The notes beneath the pieces were generated by a model, which did not search any database, had not been told where the DNA came from, and saw only the letters and a list, made by a program, of their open reading frames with translations. Made by a program: the position numbers and the translations under genes. DNA of 64,000 nt from Bradyrhizobium sp. RD5-C2 (lineage in GTDB: Bacteria > Pseudomonadota > Alphaproteobacteria > Rhizobiales > Xanthobacteraceae), in NCBI RefSeq assembly GCF_019972155.1, contig NZ_BOVL01000022.1:530-64529 (forward strand), written 5' to 3'. How positions within the stretch are numbered: position 1 is the stretch's first letter; every line of letters starts with the position of its first letter. Positions 46,383 to 54,556 of the stretch are shown piece by piece.

Positions 46383-46400
46383 TAGTTGCAAGTGAGACTA
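46383..46400. promoter_or_regulatory. Imperfect palindrome TAGT-N10-ACTA, candidate MarR operator
   Basis: TAGTTGCAA and GTGAGACTA match in 6 of 9 mirrored positions. It lies in the gap between the MarR gene and the FAD hydroxylase gene. Weak, position-based suggestion. Confidence 0.3.
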
Positions 46401-46510
46401 ATTTAGCAAGGTCGCGGCCGGCCCGCAAGGTCTTGTCGCAAGCCGGTCACACAAGCCGCAGTCCGAGCCACGGACAAGGGCCGGCGCCAGGGAACATCCA
46501 GGGTCAAGCA

Positions 46511-48136
46511 ATGGCAGCCAACACGGCACAGGCCAAAACCCAGTTCGGCTATCGCCGTCATCCCGACCAGGAGCGGTCGGGCGCCAATGTGGCGGAGTAC
46601 CCGGTCGTGGTGGTCGGCGCCGGGCCGGTGGGGCTGTCGCTCGCGATCGATCTTGCGCAGCGCGGCCAGCGCGTGGTGCTGCTCGACGATGCCGACCGGA
46701 TCGGCGAAGGCTCGCGCGCGATCTGCTTCTCGAAACGCTCGCTGGAATTCTGGGATCGCCTCGGCGTCGGCGACCGCATGGTCGAGAAGGGCGTGGTGTG
46801 GAGCGTCGGCAAGATTTTTCACGGCGCCTCGCAGCTCTACCAGTTCAATTTGCTGCCCGAAGAGGGCCACAAGCGGCCCGCCTTCATCAATCTGCAGCAG
46901 TTCTACGCCGAGGCCTATCTGGTCGACCGGGTCGAGCAGCTGCCTGAAATCGATCTGCGCTGGCGCAACAAGGTGATCGCGCTGGAGAGCCGCAACGATG
47001 GCGTCGCGTTGACCATCGCGACCCCGGAAGGCGCGTACCAGGTACACGCCTCCTTCGTCGTGGCTTGCGACGGCGCCCGTTCCTCGCTGCGGCAGATGGT
47101 CGGTGCGGATTTTGCGGGGCAGGTGTTCGAGGACCAGTTCCTGATCGCCGACGTCAAGATGACCGCGGCGTTCCCGACCGAGCGCTGGTTCTGGTTCGAT
47201 CCGCCGTTCCATGCGGGGCGCTCGGCGCTGCTGCACAAGCAGCCGGACGACATCTGGCGGATCGATCTGCAGCTCAATCCGGATGCCGATCCGGTGGCCG
47301 AGAAGCAGCCCGAGAATGTCCGGCCGCGGATCGAGCGCATGCTCGGGCATGACAAGTTCGAGTTCGAATGGATCTCGCTGTACAAGTTCCAGTGCCGCCG
47401 GATGGCAAAATTCATCCACGGCCGCGTGATCTTCGCCGGCGATTCCGCGCACCAGGTCTCGCCGTTCGGTGCGCGCGGCGCCAATTCCGGGCTCGAGGAC
47501 GCGGAGAATCTGGCGTGGAAGCTCGACCGCGTGCTGCGCCGGCTGTCGCCGGAGGGCCTGCTGGAGACCTATCACATCGAGCGCAGTGCGGCGGCGGATG
47601 AGAACATCCGCGAGTCCACCCGCTCGACCGATTTCATGGCGCCGGTGACGCGGCAGGAGGCGCGGCTCCGCGAAGCGGTGCTCTCGCTCGCCAAGGACAC
47701 CGAGTTCGGCAAACGCATGGTCAATGGCGGCCGGCTGTCGGTGCCGTCGGTCTACGACACGCCGCTGTCGAGCGGCGACCGCGACAGCTGGCGCGGCGGC
47801 CCGCGGCCGGGCGCCTCGATGCTGGACGCGCCGGTGACCGAGCAGGGCGGCGGTTCCAGCTATCTGACCGACGTTTTTATCAGGCAGGGAACGCGTTTCA
47901 CGCTGCTGGAGTTTGGCAATGGCGCGGCTGTCGATGTCCCTGACGGCGTCGGCACGATCCGCGTTGGCGGCGAGGGCGGGTTGGTCGACGCGCAGGGCCT
48001 TGCCGGCAAGCGCTACGACGCCGAGCCCGGCACCGCCTATCTGCTGCGGCCGGACGGCTATGTCGCGGCGCGCTTCCGGAACGCCGCGCGGCCGACACTC
48101 GATGCGGCGCTGGCGCGCGCCGCCGGCCTGAACTGA
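46511..48136 (+). CDS. FAD-dependent aromatic hydroxylase, MhaA/MhpA-like
   Basis: 541 residues of the class A flavoprotein monooxygenase fold. Dinucleotide-binding motif VVVGAGPVGLSLA, DG motif CDGARSSLR, and GDSAHQVSPFGARGANSGLED. It would hydroxylate an aromatic acid with NAD(P)H and O2. Placed before a small DUF2783 gene and the homogentisate genes, it resembles the two-component 3-hydroxyphenylacetate 6-hydroxylase (MhaAB), which makes homogentisate. Substrate is inference. ATG 46511 follows AGGG by 7 bases; the upstream in-frame extension is unsupported. Confidence 0.82.
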   Translation: MAANTAQAKTQFGYRRHPDQERSGANVAEYPVVVVGAGPVGLSLAIDLAQRGQRVVLLDDADRIGEGSRAICFSKRSLEFWDRLGVGDRMVEKGVVWSVGKIFHGASQLYQFNLLPEEGHKRPAFINLQQFYAEAYLVDRVEQLPEIDLRWRNKVIALESRNDGVALTIATPEGAYQVHASFVVACDGARSSLRQMVGADFAGQVFEDQFLIADVKMTAAFPTERWFWFDPPFHAGRSALLHKQPDDIWRIDLQLNPDADPVAEKQPENVRPRIERMLGHDKFEFEWISLYKFQCRRMAKFIHGRVIFAGDSAHQVSPFGARGANSGLEDAENLAWKLDRVLRRLSPEGLLETYHIERSAAADENIRESTRSTDFMAPVTRQEARLREAVLSLAKDTEFGKRMVNGGRLSVPSVYDTPLSSGDRDSWRGGPRPGASMLDAPVTEQGGGSSYLTDVFIRQGTRFTLLEFGNGAAVDVPDGVGTIRVGGEGGLVDAQGLAGKRYDAEPGTAYLLRPDGYVAARFRNAARPTLDAALARAAGLN

Positions 48137-48146
48137 GGATTTTGCG

Positions 48147-48374
48147 ATGGCGCTGTCGACCAGTTCGAACTTTGCAAAGCCCGATGACGCCTTCCGCGCC
48201 ATCGTCGAGGCGCATCGCGGGCTCACCGAGGCGCAGAGCGCCGATCTCGATGCCGCGCTGGTTCTGGTGCTCGCCAACCACATCGGCGATCTCGACGTGC
48301 TGCGCGAGGCGATTACGCTGGCGAAGCGGCGGACGCTGGACGCGAGCCAGCAGCAACAACAGCAACAACAATAG
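48147..48374 (+). CDS. DUF2783-type small protein, MhaB-like, with Gln8 tail
   Basis: 75 residues, helical, located 10 bases behind the flavoprotein gene with GAGG before the ATG. Small proteins of this type act as coupling partners of the MhaA-like hydroxylase. The C terminus is eight consecutive Gln codons (48348-48371), an unusual simple repeat. The role as coupling protein is inferred from context and memory of MhaB. Confidence 0.7.
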   Translation: MALSTSSNFAKPDDAFRAIVEAHRGLTEAQSADLDAALVLVLANHIGDLDVLREAITLAKRRTLDASQQQQQQQQ

Positions 48375-48402
48375 CACTGATCAAACGGACAGGATTGAAC
48401 TG

Positions 48403-49356
48403 ATGGCCAAAGGTTTCGCATCGACCACGGATCTCGCGGAAAAGAAAGTCACCTTCTCCGAGATCGGCACCGATCTCTACGCCTTCACCGCCGAGGGCGA
48501 TCCCAACACCGCCGTTATCGTCGGCGAGGACGGCTGCCTGGTGTTCGACGCGCAGGCGACGCCCGCGATGGCCAACAAGGTGATCGAGCGGGTCAAGACC
48601 GTCACCGACAAGCCGATCAAGTACGTCGTGTTGTCGCATTATCACGCGGTGCGCGTGCTCGGCGCCTCGGCCTATCACGCACAGGGCATCGTCGCCTCGC
48701 AGGAGACGCACCGGCTGATCCAGGAGCGCGGCCAGCAGGATTGGGATTCCGAATACGGCCGCTTCCCGCGGCTGTTCCAGGATGCCGCGAGCATTCCCGG
48801 ACTGACCTGGCCGACGCTGACCTTCGAGGGCGAGATGTCGATCTATCTCGGCAAGCGCGAGGTGCGGCTGATGCAGCTCGGCGCCGGCCACACTTCGGGC
48901 GATATCGTCGCCTGGGTGCCGGATGCCGAGGTGATGTTCTCCGGCGACCTGATCGAATATCACTCGGCCTGCTATTGCGGCGATGCGCATCTGCGCGAAT
49001 GGCCGATGACCTTGAACGAGATCCGCGCCTTCAATCCGAAGGCGATCGCGCCGGGCCGCGGCGATGCGCTGAAGGGCCTCGAGACCGGGCGCGATGCCAT
49101 CGCGATGACCCGCGATTTCGTCACCACGCTCTACGGCGCCGCCGAATCCTCCGTCGCCAAGGGCCGCAGCCTGAAGGAATCAATGGCGGCGACGCGTGAG
49201 GTGATGGATCCGAAGTTCTCGAAATTCGCGATCTACGAGCACTGCCTGCCGTTCAATGTTTCGCGTGCCTACGACGAAGCGTCCGGGATCGACGATCCCG
49301 TGATCTGGACCGACAAGCGCGACCAGGAAATGTGGGCCGCCCTGCAAGGAGGATAG
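48403..49356 (+). CDS. Degenerate metallo-beta-lactamase-fold protein
   Basis: 317 residues with the MBL fold, but the HxHxDH motif reads H79-Y-H81-A-V83-R84, so the Asp and last His are lost; the final metal His is R219 (APGRGD). His163 (GAGHTSGD) and Asp182 (SGDLIE) remain. At most one metal site is left, so hydrolase activity is uncertain. It lies between the mhaB-like gene and hmgA (2 bases before the hmgA start), so it is tied to homogentisate metabolism. AGGA sits 8 bases before ATG 48403. Confidence 0.8.
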   Translation: MAKGFASTTDLAEKKVTFSEIGTDLYAFTAEGDPNTAVIVGEDGCLVFDAQATPAMANKVIERVKTVTDKPIKYVVLSHYHAVRVLGASAYHAQGIVASQETHRLIQERGQQDWDSEYGRFPRLFQDAASIPGLTWPTLTFEGEMSIYLGKREVRLMQLGAGHTSGDIVAWVPDAEVMFSGDLIEYHSACYCGDAHLREWPMTLNEIRAFNPKAIAPGRGDALKGLETGRDAIAMTRDFVTTLYGAAESSVAKGRSLKESMAATREVMDPKFSKFAIYEHCLPFNVSRAYDEASGIDDPVIWTDKRDQEMWAALQGG

Positions 49357-49358
49357 CG

Positions 49359-50705
49359 ATGAACATCAACACCTCGCCTGATCAGATCGTTCGCAGCTCG
49401 GGGCAAGTCACGCCGGGCTACATGTCCGGCTTCGGCAACAGCTTTGAGACCGAGGCACTGCCCGGCGCGCTGCCGATGGGGCGCAACTCGCCGCAGCGCT
49501 GCGCCTATGGGCTCTATGCCGAGCAGCTGTCGGGCTCGCCGTTCACGGCGCCGCGCGGCACCAATGAGCGCTCATGGTTGTACCGCATCCGTCCATCCGT
49601 GCGGCACTCCGGCCGCTTCGCCAAGGCAGATAGCGGGCTGTGGCGCACCGCGCCTTGCCACGAATACGACATGCCGATCGCGCAACTGCGCTGGGATCCC
49701 GCGCCGATCCCGAAGCAAGACATGACCTTCCTGCAGGGCGTGCAGACCATGACCACAGCCGGCGACGCCAATACGCAGGCCGGCATGGCGGCGCACATCT
49801 ATCTCATCACCAAATCGATGGTCGATCAGCATTTCTACAATGCCGACGGCGAGATGATGTTTGTGCTGCAGCAGGGCAATCTGCGCCTCGTCACCGAATT
49901 CGGCCGCATCGATGCCGAGCCGGGCGAGATCGTGGTGATCCCGCGCGGCGTGAAATTCCGCGTCGAGATTCCGAATGGCCCCGCGCGCGGCTATCTCTGC
50001 GAGAACTACGGCGGCGCCTTCACACTGCCGGAGCGCGGCCCGATCGGCGCCAATTGCCTGGCGAATTCGCGCGACTTCCTGACGCCGGTAGCTGCCTACG
50101 AGGACAAGGACACTCCGACCGAACTCTACGTGAAGTGGGGCGGCGCGCTGTTCAAGACCACATTGCCGCATTCGCCGATCGACGTCGTCGCCTGGCACGG
50201 CAATTACGCGCCCTATAAATACGACCTGCGCACCTTCTCGCCGGTCGGGGCGATCGCGTTCGATCATCCCGATCCATCGATCTTCACGGTATTGACGTCG
50301 CCGTCGGAGACCGCGGGCACCGCGAACATCGACTTCGTGATCTTCCCCGAGCGCTGGATGGTGGCCGACAACACCTTCCGTCCGCCGTGGTACCACATGA
50401 ACATCATGTCGGAGTTCATGGGCCTGATCTACGGTGTCTACGACGCCAAGCCGCAGGGCTTCGTGCCGGGCGGCATCAGCCTGCACAACATGATGCTGCC
50501 GCACGGTCCCGACCGCGAAGCCTTCGAGCACGCGAGCAACAGCGAGCTGAAGCCGGTGAAGCTGACCGGCACGATGGCCTTCATGTTCGAGACCCGCTAC
50601 CCGCAGCGCGTGACGCAGCACGCCGCGACGTCATCGACGCTGCAGGACGATTACTCGGATTGCTGGAAGGGGTTGGAGAAGAAGTTCGACCCGACCAAGC
50701 CGTGA
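49359..50705 (+). CDS. hmgA: Homogentisate 1,2-dioxygenase
   Basis: 448 residues, the family length. It opens the homogentisate ring to 4-maleylacetoacetate using Fe(II) and O2. YMSGFGNSFETEALPGALP and the Fe-binding region RPPWYHMNIMSEFMG (His and Glu ligands) with LHNMMLPHGPD are diagnostic. ATG 49359 follows AAGGAGG. It is the central step of tyrosine and phenylacetate degradation. The gap to fahA holds the repeat G. Maleylacetoacetate isomerase is not in the window. Confidence 0.96.
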   Translation: MNINTSPDQIVRSSGQVTPGYMSGFGNSFETEALPGALPMGRNSPQRCAYGLYAEQLSGSPFTAPRGTNERSWLYRIRPSVRHSGRFAKADSGLWRTAPCHEYDMPIAQLRWDPAPIPKQDMTFLQGVQTMTTAGDANTQAGMAAHIYLITKSMVDQHFYNADGEMMFVLQQGNLRLVTEFGRIDAEPGEIVVIPRGVKFRVEIPNGPARGYLCENYGGAFTLPERGPIGANCLANSRDFLTPVAAYEDKDTPTELYVKWGGALFKTTLPHSPIDVVAWHGNYAPYKYDLRTFSPVGAIAFDHPDPSIFTVLTSPSETAGTANIDFVIFPERWMVADNTFRPPWYHMNIMSEFMGLIYGVYDAKPQGFVPGGISLHNMMLPHGPDREAFEHASNSELKPVKLTGTMAFMFETRYPQRVTQHAATSSTLQDDYSDCWKGLEKKFDPTKP

Positions 50706-50853
50706 CCTTACCCTCCCCTGGAGGGGGAGGGTCGACGCGAATGAAATGAGCGGCGGGGTGGGGTGACAGTCTCTCCCTTGAGGCAGTACCCGAGTGGAGG
50801 GATCACCCCACCCTTCGCTCCATGCGAGCCGACCCTCCCCTCCAGGGGAGGGT
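50706..50853. repeat. Intergenic inverted repeat, family G
   Basis: Arms ACCCTCCCCTGGAGGGG and CCCTCCAGGGGAGGGT, inner GCGGGGTGGGGTGA and TCACCCCACCC. It lies inside the homogentisate operon between hmgA and fahA. Confidence 0.78.
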
Positions 50854-50891
50854 GGCGAAAGTGGCACCACCATCATTGCATCGAGAAAACG

Positions 50892-52163
50892 ATGACCCAC
50901 CCCAACGACCCAAAACTCCGCTCCTTCATCGACGTCGCGCCGACCTCCGACTTCCCGATCCAGAACCTGCCGTATGGCGTGTTCTCGTCGAAGGACGGCC
51001 TTGCGCCGCGTGTCGGCGTTGCGATCGGCGACTATGTGCTCGACCTCTGGGAGCTCGAGCAGGACTCGCGGCTCGATGTTGGGCCGCTCGGCGTGTTCTC
51101 GCAGCCGTCGCTCAACGCGTTCATGGCGCTCGGGCCGAAGGTGTGGTCGGCGACGCGGGCGCGGATCAGCGAGCTGTTGCGCGCCGATCATCCGGAGCTG
51201 CGCGACAACAGGGAGTTGCGGGCGCGGGCGCTGGTACCGATGGCTGACGTTAGGCTGCACATGCCGTTCGCCGTCTCGGGCTACACCGATTTCTATTCGT
51301 CGAAGGAGCACGCCACCAATGTCGGCGTCATGTTCCGCGGCAAGGACAATGCGCTGCAGCCGAACTGGCTGCACATGCCGATCGGCTACAACGGCCGCGC
51401 CTCGACCGTGGTGGTTGGAGGCACCAAGGTGCGGCGGCCGCGCGGGCAGCTGAAGCCGCCGACCGCAGACGTGCCGAGCTTCGGCGCCTGCAAGCGGCTC
51501 GACTTCGAGCTCGAGATGGGCGTCGTGGTTGGCCAGGCGTCAGCGATGGGCGAGATGCTGACCGAGAAGCAGGCTGAAGAAATGATCTTCGGCTTCGTCA
51601 TCCTCAACGACTGGAGCGCGCGCGACATCCAGCAGTGGGAGTACGTGCCGCTCGGGCCGTTCCAGGCCAAGGCGTTCGCGACCTCGATCAGCCCGTGGGT
51701 GGTGACGCGCGAGGCGCTGGAGCCGTTCCGCATGCAGGGCCCGGCGCAGCAGCCGGAGCCGCTGGCGTACCTGAAGCAGACCCAGCCGAACAATTACGAC
51801 ATGCAGCTCGATGTGAGCTTGCGCGCCGGTGCGATGAACGAAGCGAAGACAATCTGCAGCACCAACTTCAAATACATGTACTGGTCGTCGGTGCAGCAGC
51901 TGGTGCACCACGCCTCCAGCGGCTGCGCGATGAACGTCGGCGACCTCTTAGGCAGCGGCACGATCTCCGGTCCCGAAAAGCACCAGCGCGGCAGCCTCCT
52001 GGAAATCAGCTGGAACGGCACCGAGCCGGTCGAGCTTGGCAGCGGTGTGACGCGCTCGTTCCTCGAAAACGGCGACTCGCTGGTCATGCGAGGCTGGTGC
52101 CAGGGCGACGGCTACCGCGTCGGCTTTGGCGAGGTCGAAGGTACGATCGTCGCAGCGGAGTAA
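50892..52163 (+). CDS. fahA: Fumarylacetoacetase
   Basis: 423 residues, the family length. It splits fumarylacetoacetate to fumarate and acetoacetate, the last step of the pathway begun by HmgA. An N-terminal SH3-like domain (about 1-120) precedes the FAH fold with SGYTDFYSSKEHATN (catalytic His), the metal Glu in FELEMGVVVG and NDWSARDIQQWEYVPLGPF. ATG 50892 is chosen for alignment with the normal N terminus; the frame extends upstream through repeat G. Confidence 0.95.
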   Translation: MTHPNDPKLRSFIDVAPTSDFPIQNLPYGVFSSKDGLAPRVGVAIGDYVLDLWELEQDSRLDVGPLGVFSQPSLNAFMALGPKVWSATRARISELLRADHPELRDNRELRARALVPMADVRLHMPFAVSGYTDFYSSKEHATNVGVMFRGKDNALQPNWLHMPIGYNGRASTVVVGGTKVRRPRGQLKPPTADVPSFGACKRLDFELEMGVVVGQASAMGEMLTEKQAEEMIFGFVILNDWSARDIQQWEYVPLGPFQAKAFATSISPWVVTREALEPFRMQGPAQQPEPLAYLKQTQPNNYDMQLDVSLRAGAMNEAKTICSTNFKYMYWSSVQQLVHHASSGCAMNVGDLLGSGTISGPEKHQRGSLLEISWNGTEPVELGSGVTRSFLENGDSLVMRGWCQGDGYRVGFGEVEGTIVAAE

Positions 52164-52173
52164 GTTGTTTCTC

Positions 52174-52258
52174 CGTCATTGCGAGGAGCGAAGCGACGAC
52201 GCAATCCATCTATCCCCGAATAGAGAGGATGGATTGCTTCGCTTCGCTCGCAATGACG
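52174..52258. repeat. Intergenic inverted repeat, family C copy 3
   Basis: Arms CGTCATTGCGAGGAGCGAAG and CTTCGCTCGCAATGACG, inner CGCAATCCATC and GATGGATTGCTT. It lies between the convergent fahA and DUF1272 genes. Confidence 0.82.
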
Positions 52259-52267
52259 AGCGGAAAC

Positions 52268-52579
52268 TCACCGCTCCTCCGGCCTGACATCCCTCAGCCG
52301 CGCCGTGTTCGCCGCGCAGTCCTCGAGGCTGTATTTCAGATGCACCCGCTTGTCTGACGGCGGCTGGTTCACGGTGCAGACGCCGGGGCGCCACGGCTTG
52401 GCCGGGCGGATCGGCCGCGGTGCGAAGCCGCCGCCGCAGTTCGGGCAGACATTGCCGAGCTTGGTCTCTGCGCAGTCCGCACAGAACGTGCATTCGTACG
52501 AACATATCCGCGCCTCCAGCGCGCTCGGTGGCAGGTCCTTGTCGCAATACTCGCAGTTCGGTCGCAGCTGCAGCGCCAT
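52268..52579 (-). CDS. DUF1272 zinc-binding protein
   Basis: 103 residues with six to eight clustered Cys: CEYCDKDLPP, CSYECTFCADC and CPNCGGG, a likely two-zinc finger fold. Function unknown. Short, strongly conserved style and ATG at 52579 support it. It sits between fahA and the Lrp gene, on the minus strand with the Lrp gene; a 86-base gap separates them. Confidence 0.82.
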   Translation of the reverse strand: MALQLRPNCEYCDKDLPPSALEARICSYECTFCADCAETKLGNVCPNCGGGFAPRPIRPAKPWRPGVCTVNQPPSDKRVHLKYSLEDCAANTARLRDVRPEER

Positions 52580-52665
52580 GGTCGTCTCTCTTGCGGGATG
52601 TTGGAGGAATGATCGCAAATCGGGCGGGGAAAGCGAATGACGGATTTCCCTCGATTTGCGCCAGC

Positions 52666-53166
52666 TCAGGTTTGCAGAGCCTTCAACGGCAGCCTGGTGC
52701 TCTCCTTCAGGCGGTCGAGCACGATCGAGGAGCGCACATGCGCGACGCTCTGGTGCGGCATCAGCACGTTGTTGACGATGTCGGACAGGCTCTTGAGGTC
52801 GCGCAGCATCACCTTGAGCACGTAATCGGCATCGCCGGTCAGCGCATAGGCTTCCTGGATGTCGTCGACGCGGTTGACCAGTTCGCGAAACCGCTTCGCG
52901 TTGTCGGGCGAGTGGGTCGCAAGCGTGATGTGGATGAAGGCGATCAGGCCGAAGCCAAGCGCCTCGCCGGCGAGGTCGGCGTGGTAGCCCGCGATCACCT
53001 TCTCCTCCTCCAGCCGCATCCGCCGCCGCGAGCATTGCGAGGCGGAGAGCCCGACCAGGTCGGCGAGTTGCTGGTTGGTCAGCCGGCCGTCGTCTTGCAG
53101 CGCGGCGAGCATTTTAAGGTCGAAGGCATCGACGTCTGGCATGCGCGAATGGTCCATTTCATGCAC
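52666..53166 (-). CDS. Lrp/AsnC-family regulator
   Basis: 166 residues: N-terminal HTH (NQQLADLVGLSASQCSRRRMRLEEEKVI) and C-terminal RAM domain (AYALTGDADYVLKVML, ligand and oligomer interface). Divergent from hppD across 99 bases that contain a nested palindrome, so it very probably controls hppD, with an aromatic amino acid or a product as effector. Starts at 53166, 53157 and 53142 are possible; none has a clear SD. Confidence 0.86.
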   Translation of the reverse strand: MHEMDHSRMPDVDAFDLKMLAALQDDGRLTNQQLADLVGLSASQCSRRRMRLEEEKVIAGYHADLAGEALGFGLIAFIHITLATHSPDNAKRFRELVNRVDDIQEAYALTGDADYVLKVMLRDLKSLSDIVNNVLMPHQSVAHVRSSIVLDRLKESTRLPLKALQT

Positions 53167-53172
53167 GGATCG

Positions 53173-53219
53173 TGCGCAATTCTAGCAAATCAGGGGCTAT
53201 TTTGCACGCACGTTGCGCA
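53173..53219. promoter_or_regulatory. Nested palindromes between lrp-like gene and hppD
   Basis: Outer TGCGCAA (53173-53179) and TTGCGCA (53213-53219), inner GCAAAT (53185-53190) and ATTTTGC (53199-53205). Both pairs share a centre near 53195.5, as expected for a multimeric Lrp/AsnC site. Confidence 0.5.
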
Positions 53220-53265
53220 GCAGGTGACGGAAACTGATCTCCAGACAAATCAGGGAGTTACCGTC

Positions 53266-54384
53266 ATGGGTCCGTTTCCGCACGATGCGCCGCCGGCCGA
53301 AATCAGCGTTGAGAACCCGATGGGCACCGACGGTTTCGAGTTCGTCGAATATGCCCACCCCAACCCCGGCGAGCTGCATGCCCTGTTCAAGCTGATGGGT
53401 TTTGTCGCGGTCGCCCACCACAAGACCAAGAAGATCACGGTCTATCGTCAGGGCGACATCAACTATCTCGTCAACGAAGAGCCGAGCACTCACGGCTTCA
53501 ACTTCGTCGCCGCGCACGGCCCTTGCGCGCCGTCGATGGCGTTCCGCGTGGTCGATGCGAAGCATGCCTATGAGCGCGCGATCGCGCTCGGCGCCGAGCC
53601 GGCGGAGGTGTCGTCCGCGGAGAAGACGCTCGATGTGCCCGCGATCAAGGGCATCGGCGGCAGCCTGCTCTATTTCGTCGACCGCTACGGCGCCAAGGGC
53701 TCGGCCTATGATGCCGAATTTGAGTGGTTGGGCGCCGCCAACCCGCGCCCCGCGGGCTCCGGCCTCTATTACGTCGATCACCTCACCCACAACGTCCATC
53801 GCGGTCGGATGGATGTCTGGACCGGCTTCTATGCCAAGCTGTTCAACTTCCGCCAGATCCGCTTCTTCGACATCGAGGGCCGCGCGTCCGGCCTGTTCTC
53901 CCGCGCGTTGACCAGCCCTGACGGCAAGATCCGGATTCCGATCAACGAGGATGCCGGCGATTCCGGACAGATCGAGGAATATCTCAACATCTATCGCGGC
54001 GAGGGCATCCAGCACATCGCCTGCGGCGCGCGCGATATCCATTCGACGGTCGAGACGCTGCGCGCCGACGGCCTGCCGTTCATGCCGTCGCCGCCCGAGA
54101 CCTATTTCGAGCGGATCGATGCCCGCCTGCCGCAGCATGGCGAGGACACCGCGAGGCTCAAGACCAACGGCATCCTGATCGACGGCGAGGGCGTGGTCGA
54201 TGGCGGCCAGACCAAGGTGCTGCTGCAGATCTTCTCAGCGAACGCGATCGGGCCGATCTTCTTCGAATTCATCCAGCGCAAGGGCGACGACGGTTTCGGC
54301 GAAGGCAACTTCAAGGCGCTGTTCGAATCGATCGAGGAAGACCAGATCCGCCGCGGCGTGCTCAAGGTCGATCACGCGGCGTAG
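53266..54384 (+). CDS. hppD: 4-Hydroxyphenylpyruvate dioxygenase
   Basis: 372 residues with two vicinal-oxygen-chelate domains. Fe ligands are His172 (DHLTHN), His250 (IQHIAC) and Glu334 (FFEFIQR). It turns 4-hydroxyphenylpyruvate, from tyrosine, into homogentisate, the substrate of HmgA nearby. GGGAG lies about 9 bases before ATG 53266. Divergent from the Lrp/AsnC regulator. Confidence 0.95.
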   Translation: MGPFPHDAPPAEISVENPMGTDGFEFVEYAHPNPGELHALFKLMGFVAVAHHKTKKITVYRQGDINYLVNEEPSTHGFNFVAAHGPCAPSMAFRVVDAKHAYERAIALGAEPAEVSSAEKTLDVPAIKGIGGSLLYFVDRYGAKGSAYDAEFEWLGAANPRPAGSGLYYVDHLTHNVHRGRMDVWTGFYAKLFNFRQIRFFDIEGRASGLFSRALTSPDGKIRIPINEDAGDSGQIEEYLNIYRGEGIQHIACGARDIHSTVETLRADGLPFMPSPPETYFERIDARLPQHGEDTARLKTNGILIDGEGVVDGGQTKVLLQIFSANAIGPIFFEFIQRKGDDGFGEGNFKALFESIEEDQIRRGVLKVDHAA

Positions 54385-54423
54385 GCACAGCGTAGCGTGC
54401 CGCGCTAGCGTACCGCCAACAGG

Positions 54424-54553
54424 TGTCGTCCCGGCGAACGCCGGGACCCATACCGCGGAATTGATCGAGCATGCGGGATGGTAGTCCCGCGGAAAGATCG
54501 CGCGTCATAACCACGTTTCGTGGTTATGGGTCCCGGCCTTCGCCGGGACGACG
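54424..54553. repeat. Intergenic inverted repeat, family B copy 3
   Basis: Arms TGTCGTCCCGGCGAACG and CCTTCGCCGGGACGACG, plus an inner perfect hairpin CATAACCACG-TTT-CGTGGTTATG. It lies between the convergent hppD and CoA-racemase genes. Confidence 0.82.
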
Positions 54554-54556
54554 GAG

